The notes under the pieces are model-generated. The model made no database searches. It worked only from the letters and a program-made list of their open reading frames with translations, and was not told the DNA's origin. Made by a program: the position numbers and the translations under genes. A DNA stretch of 20,060 nt from Pirellulales bacterium (lineage in GTDB: Bacteria > Planctomycetota > Planctomycetia > Pirellulales > Thermoguttaceae): NCBI GenBank assembly GCA_030605745.1, contig JAUWHT010000313.1, positions 1 through 20,060 of the forward strand, given 5' to 3'. Of this stretch, positions 12,512-19,945 are shown piece by piece (positions within the stretch are counted from its first letter, which is position 1; each line of letters starts with the position of its first letter).

Positions 12512-14278
12512 ATGAGTATAGACATAACGCGAAAGTTGCTGAGTGTAGTTATTGCCGTGCTGTTGTTGTCCTCTTTTGGCAAAGCGGAGACGGTCGACAA
12601 GAACTTTCTGCAATCGCTACCCGCGGCGGAACAGGCGATCAAAGACAGCGTCGACCATTGGGGGCTACCGTTTTCCGATCAATTGCGCCGGTTTGTTTCT
12701 GCCCGGGCGTCCTTCCGGAAAACGTTGGGGGAGCAGGCCCCGAAGAACTTCATCGTCGGTGTTCAGCATGGGTTGGAGAAGGTTCCCAAGAACAAGTACT
12801 GGTTCAAAGGCGACTACGTTACGTCCGTATCACTGGAGGCGGCAAGGAACGAGTATGAAAACTTCCAGGTCGCCGTGCTGCCGGAGATCGGCAAGAACCT
12901 GGAGTGTGTTATGCTTGCGGCTGGTGATCTTCATCTTCAGAACGGCGGCGGTGTTATCTCCGCGCAGAGCATCAAGATTTATCGTGTCGGTTACGTCAAA
13001 ACTGCTGCCGCTCGCTATCCGGCCCTCTATACGGGCCTATGGCCGGATTATCTTCTTCCCAATGCTCCGATAAAGATCAGCGGAACCGATCTGGGGCTGT
13101 TCTGGGTCGAGATCAAAGTGCCGCGAGACGCCGCGCCGGGAAATTACAAGGGCCGACTGCTCCTGAAAGCAGACGACGAATCGGTCCCGATCGACGTGGC
13201 TCTACGGGTTCACAATTTCGTGCTGCCCAAGCGTGTACCTTTCCCCATTGTCGTGTGGACTGCGCCGAAATGGCCCTGGGGAGAGAAGATGAGTGTGGAG
13301 GATTACCGCTCGCTCGTCGCTGAGTTCCTTAGGCATGGAGTGGATCCCGTTTCTGTCGGGAGGGACTTTTTCTCGTTGGAAAAGAACGATTTCCGCATAC
13401 TCGATGAGAACCTCGAGTTCTGTTTTGCCCGGGGGCTACAGCTTTTTGATATTCCCAACCCCGGCGGGAAACCCGAGAAGCTCCGGCCGTTGGTCGAACA
13501 TCTGCGCAAAAAAGGATGGATCGAAAAGGCACTGGTTTATTCAAACCAGGACGAACCGGATGCGACCCAATTCGTTGCAAGGAACGTCCCATTTTACAAG
13601 AAGCTGAAGTCGCTTTTCCCAGACCTTCGGGTTTATCTTGCCAGTGAATATCATCCGAACATCGACAACGGCTGCGATATCTTGATGATCGATCTTTCCA
13701 CCGGCAAAGGGCCGGATTTCGCCCGAGAGCACTGTGGAGAAGCCGAATTCTGGGTTTACTACTGTCACTTACCCGTCCGCATCGACTATTATCGACCCTT
13801 GGTTCAGGCGCCGAACATGCAGATCGACAACGAAGCGATCGAGCACCGGTTGGCCTTGTGGCTCGCCTGGAAATATCGCACCAAAGGGATGTTCATTTGG
13901 GCAGGAAACCGAGGTTGGTCCAAGAAAAACACAGACCGCAAGGATTGGGAAGAGGCCAAATGGCAACTTTCCGACCAACCGTCCGGATTTCCATACGCGG
14001 GCATCCATAACGGCAACGGCTACCTGATCTACCCCGGTCCGCATCCCAGCATCCGGCTGAAGGTACTACGCGACGGCCTGGAAGATTACGGATACTTTAT
14101 GGAACTAAAGCGTCGCGCAGCCACCAGTGCCAACGAAGAACTCCGCAAAGAGGCCGAAAGATTGCTCTCGGTGCCGCAGACCGTACTGATGGACGCACAC
14201 TACTTCAATCAGAACCCGGCCGGTTTGCTAGAGACAAGGAAAAAGATGGCGCGATTGATTGATGCACTTGGTGATTGA
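12512..14278 (+). CDS. secreted DUF4091 (GH123-like) protein
   Basis: The 588-aa protein starts with a Sec signal peptide (MSIDITRKLLSVVIAVLLLSSFGKA). An N-terminal beta-rich domain (about 75-240; VSLEAARNEYENFQVAV, FWVEIKVPRDAAPGNYKG) is followed by a barrel-like domain. Near residue 500, NGNGYLIYPGPHPSIRLKVLRDGLEDYGYF is the characteristic DUF4091 ending. DUF4091 belongs with glycoside hydrolase family 123, whose catalysis uses an Asp-Glu pair; D347-E348 in VYSNQDEPD is the obvious candidate. Known GH123 enzymes remove N-acetylgalactosamine; this substrate is not known. GGAGG lies 9 nt before the ATG. It converges with trpA. Confidence 0.85.
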   Translation: MSIDITRKLLSVVIAVLLLSSFGKAETVDKNFLQSLPAAEQAIKDSVDHWGLPFSDQLRRFVSARASFRKTLGEQAPKNFIVGVQHGLEKVPKNKYWFKGDYVTSVSLEAARNEYENFQVAVLPEIGKNLECVMLAAGDLHLQNGGGVISAQSIKIYRVGYVKTAAARYPALYTGLWPDYLLPNAPIKISGTDLGLFWVEIKVPRDAAPGNYKGRLLLKADDESVPIDVALRVHNFVLPKRVPFPIVVWTAPKWPWGEKMSVEDYRSLVAEFLRHGVDPVSVGRDFFSLEKNDFRILDENLEFCFARGLQLFDIPNPGGKPEKLRPLVEHLRKKGWIEKALVYSNQDEPDATQFVARNVPFYKKLKSLFPDLRVYLASEYHPNIDNGCDILMIDLSTGKGPDFAREHCGEAEFWVYYCHLPVRIDYYRPLVQAPNMQIDNEAIEHRLALWLAWKYRTKGMFIWAGNRGWSKKNTDRKDWEEAKWQLSDQPSGFPYAGIHNGNGYLIYPGPHPSIRLKVLRDGLEDYGYFMELKRRAATSANEELRKEAERLLSVPQTVLMDAHYFNQNPAGLLETRKKMARLIDALGD

Positions 14279-14282
14279 AGCT

Positions 14283-14313
14283 GATCGCGTGGGTACTTTT
14301 TACCCACGCTATC
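14283..14313. terminator. stem-loop between convergent DUF4091 gene and trpA
   Basis: GCGTGGGTA (14287-14295) and TACCCACGC (14301-14309) form a perfect 9-bp stem with loop CTTTT, extended by GAT/ATC after one mismatch. There is no T-run after the stem on either strand, but its place between two convergent stops suits a bidirectional transcription barrier. Confidence 0.5.
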
Positions 14314-14337
14314 AAGACTGATAACTGACAACTACTC

Positions 14338-15135
14338 CTACATCGCAGAGATCAACTCCGCCACGTAGTCGCCGATCTCGGTCAGCACGTCCTTGCGCGG
14401 TCTGGTTGCAGCTTCCGCCACGCGGCGGACGATTGCCGAGCCTACGATCAGACCGTCGGCCACCGGTCGGAGCATCCGCACGTGCTCCGCCCGGCTGATG
14501 CCAAAGCCGATGCAGATCGGCAGCGGGGTCTGCTCGCGGAGCCAGGCGACGTTGTCGACAAGCTGCTGGGGCAATTCCTTCCGCTCGCCGGTGATGCCGG
14601 TCACCGAGACGTAGTAGATGAACCCGGTCGTCCGCTCGGCGATTTGCAGGGCCCGATCGCGCGGTGTGGTCGGCGTAATCAGTTGGATCAAACTGAAGTC
14701 TTCGCGGCGGCAGATGTCGGCCAGCGGGCCCGATTCTTCGACCGGCAAGTCGGGCACGATCAGTCCGGCCACGCCCGCCGCCTTCGCCCGGGCAACGTAC
14801 TCGCTAAGCCCGTGGCGGTAGACGATCGCATAGCTCAGCATGGTGACGATCGGGGCGGCCAATTCGCCCGTTAGACCGTCGACCATATCGAGGATTTCCG
14901 CCAGCTTGATCTTCTTGTCCAGCGCCCAGGTGTACGAGGCCTGGATCACCGGCCCGTCGGCGATCGGGTCGCTGTAGGGGATGCCCACTTCGCAAATACT
15001 GCTGCCGCGGGCGACCAGTTCGCGCAGCACGTCGGCGGTGAATTCCAAATCGGGATCGCCCGCGGTGATAAACGGGATGAATGCCTTGCGGCCGGAGTTG
15101 CGGAGTTGGTCGAAGAGAGTATCAATCGCGGACAT
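14338..15135 (-). CDS. trpA: tryptophan synthase alpha subunit
   Basis: The cytoplasmic subunit cleaves indole-3-glycerol phosphate to indole, which passes to the beta subunit. The 265-aa barrel has catalytic E49 in CEVGIPYSDP and D60 in DPIADGP, at the same numbers as the Salmonella enzyme. AGVAGLIVPDLPVEE, SVTGITGER and CIGFGISRAEHV (phosphate-binding part) follow. It lies 19 nt downstream of trpB on the same strand, and GGAG precedes the ATG by 11 nt, so the two form an operon in the usual trpB-trpA order. The other trp genes are not in the window. Confidence 0.97.
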   Translation of the reverse strand: MSAIDTLFDQLRNSGRKAFIPFITAGDPDLEFTADVLRELVARGSSICEVGIPYSDPIADGPVIQASYTWALDKKIKLAEILDMVDGLTGELAAPIVTMLSYAIVYRHGLSEYVARAKAAGVAGLIVPDLPVEESGPLADICRREDFSLIQLITPTTPRDRALQIAERTTGFIYYVSVTGITGERKELPQQLVDNVAWLREQTPLPICIGFGISRAEHVRMLRPVADGLIVGSAIVRRVAEAATRPRKDVLTEIGDYVAELISAM

Positions 15136-15154
15136 TTTTCAATGATCTCCGTTC

Positions 15155-16366
15155 TCACTCAAATTCTTCTCCGCGCAGCAGCGCGATTTCCTGTGCGTCT
15201 TTGTCGCCGCGGCCGGAGAGACAGACGACCACGGTCTGGTCGGGTTTCCGCCGGGCGGCCAGTTCCATGGCCTTAGCCACCGCGTGTGCGCTTTCGAGTG
15301 CTGCCAGGATACCTTCGGTCCGGGCCAGGGTATCGAAGGCGGCCAGGATCTCGTCGTCATTGGCCTCGGTGTAGCTGACCCGGCCGGTTTTCTTCCAATA
15401 GCTGTGTTCCGGCCCAGTGCCCGGATAATCGAGGCCGGCAGAAACACTGTGGACGTCGCAAGTCTGGCCATCCTCATCCTGCATCACGTAGCTGTAACTT
15501 CCGTGTAACACGCCGGGGTGTCCGAAGCAGAGCGGCGCCGCATGGTCGCCCACGTTGTTGGAGCGTCCGCCCGCCTCGACGCCGAGCAGGGCGACTCCCT
15601 GGTCTTCGATGAACGGATAAAACATCCCGGCCGCGTTGCTCCCGCCGCCGACGCATGCCACGATCAGCTCGGGCAGCCGGCCCAGTTGATCTAGGCATTG
15701 CCGGCGGGTCTCGCGGCCGATGACGCACTGGAAATCGCGAACGATTCGCGGGAAAGGGTGCGGACCGACGACCGAGCCGAGGATGTAGTGAGTGGTCTCG
15801 ACCGAGGCCATCCAGTCGCGCATGGCCTCGTTAATCGCGTCGCGAAGGGTGCGCGAGCCGGTGCTGACCGGCCGGACTTCTGCTCCCAACAGCTTCATGC
15901 TGAACACGTTGGGCTTCTGCCGACGGATGTCTTCGGTGCCCATGTAGACCACGCACTCCAGGCCGAAGCGGGCGCAGGCGGTGGCCGTGGCCACACCGTG
16001 CTGCCCGGCGCCGGTTTCGGCGATCACCCGGGGTTTACCCATCCGGCGGGTCAACAGGGCCTGGCCCAGGGTGTTGTTGATCTTGTGTGCGCCGGTGTGG
16101 TTAAGATCCTCGCGCTTCAGATATATTTGCGCCCCGCCGCAATGGTTGCTCAGCCGCCGGGCGTGATACAGCGGCGTGGGCCGGCCGACGTAGTGCCGGT
16201 AGAGTTCGTCCAGTTCCGTCTGGAACGACTCGTCGGCGACGGCTTTGTCGTACTCGTCGGCCAGTTCGTCCAGCGCCCGGATCAACGTTTCGGGTACGTA
16301 CCGGCCGCCGAACGGTCCGAAGCGACCGGCGGCATCAGGGATCTGTAGACTGGCGGAGACGCGCAT
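15155..16366 (-). CDS. trpB: tryptophan synthase beta subunit
   Basis: The PLP enzyme condenses indole with serine to tryptophan, in an alpha2-beta2 complex with TrpA. At 403 aa it has the TrpB1-type length. FGPFGGRYVPE opens the protein; the PLP lysine is K95 in HTGAHKINN; catalytic E117 is in AETGAGQHG; the phosphate loop GGGSNAAGMF is at 240-249. SVSAGLDYPGTGPEH and CLSGRGDKD are also family motifs. No clear ribosome-binding site precedes the ATG. A good promoter (16475-16503) lies upstream, and the leader contains a 58-bp palindromic repeat 20 nt before the start. Confidence 0.97.
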   Translation of the reverse strand: MRVSASLQIPDAAGRFGPFGGRYVPETLIRALDELADEYDKAVADESFQTELDELYRHYVGRPTPLYHARRLSNHCGGAQIYLKREDLNHTGAHKINNTLGQALLTRRMGKPRVIAETGAGQHGVATATACARFGLECVVYMGTEDIRRQKPNVFSMKLLGAEVRPVSTGSRTLRDAINEAMRDWMASVETTHYILGSVVGPHPFPRIVRDFQCVIGRETRRQCLDQLGRLPELIVACVGGGSNAAGMFYPFIEDQGVALLGVEAGGRSNNVGDHAAPLCFGHPGVLHGSYSYVMQDEDGQTCDVHSVSAGLDYPGTGPEHSYWKKTGRVSYTEANDDEILAAFDTLARTEGILAALESAHAVAKAMELAARRKPDQTVVVCLSGRGDKDAQEIALLRGEEFE

Positions 16367-16385
16367 TTGTTCACTTTATCGTCGC

Positions 16386-16443
16386 AATAGCCGGGGGACA
16401 ACGTCCCGCGGGCGCGCCCGGCGGCTGTTAGCCGCCGGCTATT
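16386..16443. repeat. palindromic repeat, family 4, in the trpBA leader
   Basis: AATAGCCGG (16386-16394) and CCGGCTATT (16435-16443) close a 58-bp element. Inside, CCGGCGGC (16418-16425) and GCCGCCGG (16431-16438) form an 8-bp stem with loop TGTTA, and GGGAC/GTCCC pairs around a 3-nt loop, so alternative foldings exist. Its first 27 nt are identical to 8920-8946. Confidence 0.75.
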
Positions 16444-16474
16444 CTATTGAAAACAACAGTGCTGAAAAACCTGG

Positions 16475-16503
16475 ATTATCTCTTGTGAAGGTCGACTGGT
16501 CAA
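16475..16503 (-). promoter_or_regulatory. promoter of trpBA
   Basis: On the minus strand there are TTGACC (16498-16503), a 17-nt spacer and GATAAT (16475-16480), each one mismatch from consensus. The predicted start is near 16468, giving a leader of about 100 nt that includes the whole family 4 palindrome. Confidence 0.6.
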
Positions 16504-16527
16504 GACGGGCGAGAAAGGAGATGGGAT

Positions 16528-16549
16528 CCCCCGGAGCGCGGTCCGGGGG
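16528..16549. repeat. GC-rich hairpin in the trpB/DUF1570 spacer
   Basis: CCCCCGGA and TCCGGGGG form a perfect 8-bp stem with loop GCGCGG. It lies upstream of both divergent genes and is not followed by a T-run, so I do not call it a terminator. A C-rich iteration of CCCCAAT words follows (about 16557-16587). Confidence 0.5.
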
Positions 16550-16612
16550 CGTTTCCAAAATCCCCAATCCCCAATTTCCAATCCCCTGACCCTTCTTCTT
16601 CCGCTATGCCGG

Positions 16613-16621
16613 TGGTAGAAT
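16613..16621 (+). promoter_or_regulatory. candidate extended -10 giving a leaderless transcript
   Basis: TGGTAGAAT is a TGn-extended -10 whose TAGAAT ends 6 nt before the ATG at 16628, so transcription would begin at or next to the start codon. No ribosome-binding site is visible, which fits. The -35 region is poor. Confidence 0.4.
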
Positions 16622-16627
16622 AAATGC

Positions 16628-17992
16628 ATGATTCGTCTTTTTGTCATCACAGTAGGTCTACTGGGCGGTTGGTACACACCTGGCGCGTCCGCGGCCGAAT
16701 GGGCCCTGGAGCGAGTCGAGTTGCTCGACGGCCGCCGCTACCAGGGCCTAATCGAGTCGGAGGACGAGTCCTGGGTGAACCTGATCCAAATCCGGCGTCC
16801 GCCCGGCCGGCGCGCGTACCTGGTGATCCGGCCAATTGACCGGGCGTCGGTTGCGGCCGTGGTCCGTCTGAAGCCCCGGCAGCGGGCGAAGTTGCGGCGG
16901 TGGATCGACCAGTTCGTCCGTCACACCCAAATCGAAGCCGGGCGGATGCAGGCGATTCGACTGGACATTGTTACAGAGTCGGGCAAGCACTACCTCCGCT
17001 ACCGCGGCAAGTGGTTCACGCTGTTAAGTAACCTCGATGAGCCGACCACGCGGCGGATCATCGTGCGGACCGAACAGGTGTTCATCGCTTATCGCCGGAT
17101 ACTGGCTGCCCGCACCGAATCCAGCCGGCCGTTGCGGTTCGTCGTCTTGGGCTCGATGTCGGAGTACCGGGCGTACCTGGAGCGGTTCGGACTGCGGATC
17201 CAGAATCCGGCCTGCTTCATCGAGGAGGAGAATCTGGTGGTCGCCGGGAGCCAATACACCCGGTTGGCCGCTCAACTGGAAAAGATCAAAGCCCAACACG
17301 ACCAGATCCTTGCCGACTTGGATCGATTGGAAAAGCATCTATCTACCGGGCGCGCGGAGTTGGCCCGGCAATTGCGACAGCAAGGTACTCCCAAGGCGGA
17401 GATTGCCAAGCTGCTGGCGATAGAGAGCCGTAAGTTTACCGAGGAGATCAAGAACAAGCGGAACGAACTGAAAGTCTGCAGCCGCCAGAACGCTCGGATG
17501 TTCGACCAGATCACCCGCCAGATGTTCACCCGGCTGTACCACGAAGCCTTCCACGCCTACCTGGAGAACTACGTCTATCCGCACGATAAATACGACGTGC
17601 CGCGATGGCTAAACGAGGGACAGGCCGTGATGTTTGAGGGTGGGTTGCTGGAATCGGACACGTTGCGGGTCGACGCCCCGAACCGCGAAGCGCTGCAACG
17701 GTTAAAGGCCGACCTTGCCGACGGGCGGCCGCTGCCGCTTGCGGAACTGCTGGCCGCCGACGCGCAAGCCTTCCTGCTGCCCAGCGGCGCCGATCGGTAT
17801 TACGCTTACTCCTGGGGGCTGGCCTACTACCTGGCGTTCGAGCGGCGGCGGCTGGGTAGCCCCGCACTCCAGCAGTACGTTCAGCAGTCGGCCAAGGCCG
17901 CAGGGCCGGTCGAACGCTTCGAGAGGTTCGTCGGAGTACCGCTTGAAGAATTCGAGGCGGCCTGGCAGAATTATATCTTGAAGCTTCATTAG
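16628..17992 (+). CDS. DUF1570 protein with HExxH gluzincin-like motif
   Basis: The 454-aa protein has a signal peptide (to about GASAAEW). A planctomycete-type N-terminal domain with VELLDGRRYQGLIESEDE follows, then a domain with RFVVLGSMSEYRAYLERFG. A strongly charged, probably coiled-coil region lies at about 210-275. The DUF1570 part has HEAFH at 305-309 and PRWLNEGQAVMFE with E330, that is HExxH plus a downstream Glu as in zinc gluzincin peptidases. YAYSWGLAYYLAF lies further on. A secreted or periplasmic metallopeptidase is likely by motif; substrate and activity are not known. The stop lies 3 nt before a palindromic repeat element. Confidence 0.85.
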   Translation: MIRLFVITVGLLGGWYTPGASAAEWALERVELLDGRRYQGLIESEDESWVNLIQIRRPPGRRAYLVIRPIDRASVAAVVRLKPRQRAKLRRWIDQFVRHTQIEAGRMQAIRLDIVTESGKHYLRYRGKWFTLLSNLDEPTTRRIIVRTEQVFIAYRRILAARTESSRPLRFVVLGSMSEYRAYLERFGLRIQNPACFIEEENLVVAGSQYTRLAAQLEKIKAQHDQILADLDRLEKHLSTGRAELARQLRQQGTPKAEIAKLLAIESRKFTEEIKNKRNELKVCSRQNARMFDQITRQMFTRLYHEAFHAYLENYVYPHDKYDVPRWLNEGQAVMFEGGLLESDTLRVDAPNREALQRLKADLADGRPLPLAELLAADAQAFLLPSGADRYYAYSWGLAYYLAFERRRLGSPALQQYVQQSAKAAGPVERFERFVGVPLEEFEAAWQNYILKLH

Positions 17993-17995
17993 TCA

Positions 17996-18196
17996 GTTTA
18001 GCCGCCAGGCTTGCCCCAATACCGTGGAATTAAGGGTAGAATTGGTAGCAACATAGTGGCACCGGCGTCTCGCCGGTCTGACGGAACTCGTGGCAACGCG
18101 TATACTTGTGTCTCACCGGCGAGACGCCGGTGCCACTTGATTTCCATTGATATCACCACTAATTCAACGGTATTGGGGCAAGCCCGGCGGCTAAAC
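17996..18196. mobile_element. family 2 element, 201 bp, interrupted by a second palindrome
   Basis: Outer arms 17996-18032 and 18160-18196 are inverse copies with two mismatches in 37 nt and end in GTTTAGCCGCC. Between them lies a different perfect palindrome (18055-18137). The shared end links it to 10592-10677 and 19923-19945, while the inner part of the arms is different. It starts 3 nt after the DUF1570 stop and ends 47 nt before the flavoprotein start. No coding capacity is seen. Confidence 0.7.
18055..18137. repeat. family 3 palindrome nested in the family 2 element
   Basis: AGTGGCACCGGCGTCTCGCC (18055-18074) begins a 23-nt arm whose exact inverse is 18115-18137; the loop is 37 nt. The arms share nothing with the surrounding family 2 arms, which suggests an insertion into a pre-existing element or a composite unit. 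Confidence 0.7.
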
Positions 18197-18243
18197 GGAT
18201 TTTCGATGAATAATCCTGTACTCAGCAGAGAGGAGTTGCAAAA

Positions 18244-19929
18244 ATGTCCCGTCCCATGGAAGTTGTGATTATTGGCGGCGTGGCCGCCGGACCGAAGGCG
18301 GCTTGCAAGATCATTCGTGTTATGCCCGACGCGAATGTTACGATTGTCGAGAAAGGCAAGTTGCTTTCTAGCGCCGTGTGTGGGCTGCCGTACTACATTT
18401 CCGGCGCGGTGCAGAAGCAGGAACAACTGCTGTCCACCCCGACGGGGGTGGTTCGTGATCCGGCGTTCTTTCAACAGGTCAAGAACGTCCACGTGCTGAA
18501 CCGGACCGAAGCGGTGGAAATCGACTGCTCCGCGAAGCGCGTCCGAGTGCGGCATCTGGCCGGCGGCGACGAGTCGTGGCTGGACTACGACAAGTTGGTG
18601 ATTGCCACGGGTGCCGCCCCTGTGGTGCCGCCGATTCCCAACATCGACCTGGAAAACGTCTTCACGCTTCACAGCATTCACGACGCAGAGGCAGTCAAGA
18701 ACCTGCTGGCTCAGGGAAAAGTCCGCGACGTGCTTGTCGTCGGCGGGGGACTCATCGGTGTCGAAACCACCGAAGCGCTGGTTGAAAAAGGTTGCCGGGT
18801 GACAATCATCGAAATGCTCCCGCAGATCCTCAGTATGCTCGACTGGGAAATCGCCAAGCTGGTCGAGATGCACATGCAGTCGCATGGAGTCAAGGTGCTG
18901 ACCGGCACGAAGGTCGAAGCATTGGAAGGCAACGGCAAGGTGACCGGCGCACTCACCAACCAGGGCACGCTGCCGGCAGACATGGTGATCCTCTCGATCG
19001 GTGTTCGCCCGACTGTCAAGCTGGCTCAAGACGCGGGGCTGGAAATCGGGACTACGGGCGCGATCAAGGTAGACCAGCGGATGTGCACTTCCGATGCGGA
19101 CATTTATGCGGCCGGCGACTGCGTCGAGTGCACGGACCTTTTGACCGGTAAGCCCTGTTTCGTTCCACTGGGCTCGACGGCAAACAAGCAGGGGCGAGTG
19201 GTCGCCAACAACATTTGCGGCCGCGGCGACACGTTTCCCGGCGTTTTGGGCAGCAGCGTTTGCAAGGTTTTCGACTATTGCGTGGCCCGGACGGGGCTAA
19301 CCAAAGTTGCCGCGCGAAATTTGGGTTATGAAGTGGAGACCGCGTTGGCCCCTGCGCCGGACAAGGCCCACTTCATGCCCACCGCGGCACCGCTGCTGCT
19401 GAAACTCGTGGCCGACAAGAAAACCAGGCGGCTGCTGGGCGCCCAGGCCACCGGACCGGGGGCCGCCGACAAACGGATTGACGTGGCCGCCATGGCGATT
19501 ACTGCCGGCATGACCGTGGATCAGCTCGCCAATGTCGACTTGTGTTATGCGCCGCCCTATGCCCCGGCCATGGATAACATCATCACCGCTGCGAACGTAG
19601 TGCGCAACAAGCTCGATGGCCACATGACCGGCGTCTCGCCGGTGGAAGTCCACCGAATGCTGGAAGATGAGGAGGACTTTGTGTTTCTCGACGTGCGCAG
19701 CCCGGCCGAACACGAAGAGGTGCAGCTACCCCGCGCAACATTGGTCCCGTTGGGGGCCCTTCGCAGCCGGTTGGACGAGTTTCCCAAGGACAAGCAGATC
19801 GTCACTTTCTGCAAGATATCGCTACGAGGTTACGAGGCCGCATTGATTCTCAAAGCGGCCGGCTTCCAAGACGTCCGCGTGATGGACGGCGGAGTGGCCA
19901 TGTGGCCTTTCGAAACCAAAGTCGTTTAG
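18244..19929 (+). CDS. CoA-disulfide-reductase-like flavoprotein fused to rhodanese
   Basis: The 561-aa two-domain protein has an FAD-binding VVIIGGVAAGPKAA at 7-20, the redox cysteine C46 in SSAVCGLPYYISG, and an NAD(P)H-binding VVGGGLIGVET at about 165. IYAAGDCVE and a dimerisation domain come before a C-terminal rhodanese domain (about 465-556). That domain has FLDVRSPAEHEE and an active-site cysteine C523 in FCKISLRGY. The single Cys plus fused rhodanese is the plan of CoA-disulfide reductase/CoA-persulfide reductase enzymes, which reduce CoA disulfides, persulfides or polysulfides in the cytoplasm. GAGGAG lies 8 nt before the ATG. The TAG stop lies inside a family 2 repeat end. Confidence 0.9.
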   Translation: MSRPMEVVIIGGVAAGPKAACKIIRVMPDANVTIVEKGKLLSSAVCGLPYYISGAVQKQEQLLSTPTGVVRDPAFFQQVKNVHVLNRTEAVEIDCSAKRVRVRHLAGGDESWLDYDKLVIATGAAPVVPPIPNIDLENVFTLHSIHDAEAVKNLLAQGKVRDVLVVGGGLIGVETTEALVEKGCRVTIIEMLPQILSMLDWEIAKLVEMHMQSHGVKVLTGTKVEALEGNGKVTGALTNQGTLPADMVILSIGVRPTVKLAQDAGLEIGTTGAIKVDQRMCTSDADIYAAGDCVECTDLLTGKPCFVPLGSTANKQGRVVANNICGRGDTFPGVLGSSVCKVFDYCVARTGLTKVAARNLGYEVETALAPAPDKAHFMPTAAPLLLKLVADKKTRRLLGAQATGPGAADKRIDVAAMAITAGMTVDQLANVDLCYAPPYAPAMDNIITAANVVRNKLDGHMTGVSPVEVHRMLEDEEDFVFLDVRSPAEHEEVQLPRATLVPLGALRSRLDEFPKDKQIVTFCKISLRGYEAALILKAAGFQDVRVMDGGVAMWPFETKVV

Positions 19930-19945
19930 CCGCCGGGCTTGCCCG
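19923..19945 (+). repeat. lone end of a family 2 repeat
   Basis: The 23 nt starting CGTTTAGCCGCCGGGCTTG match the left end of 10592-10621. The TAG inside it (19927-19929) is the stop codon of the flavoprotein gene. No inverse partner is visible before the window ends. Confidence 0.65.

Noticed and set aside
10592..18196. CRISPR-like array formed by the repeats
   Set aside because: The repeats are few, widely separated, palindromic and of different families; there are no regular spacers and no cas genes.
17998..19029. A 343-codon minus-strand frame over the flavoprotein gene
   Set aside because: It is antisense to a clear FAD/NAD domain and its end lies in palindromic repeats; it is a shadow.
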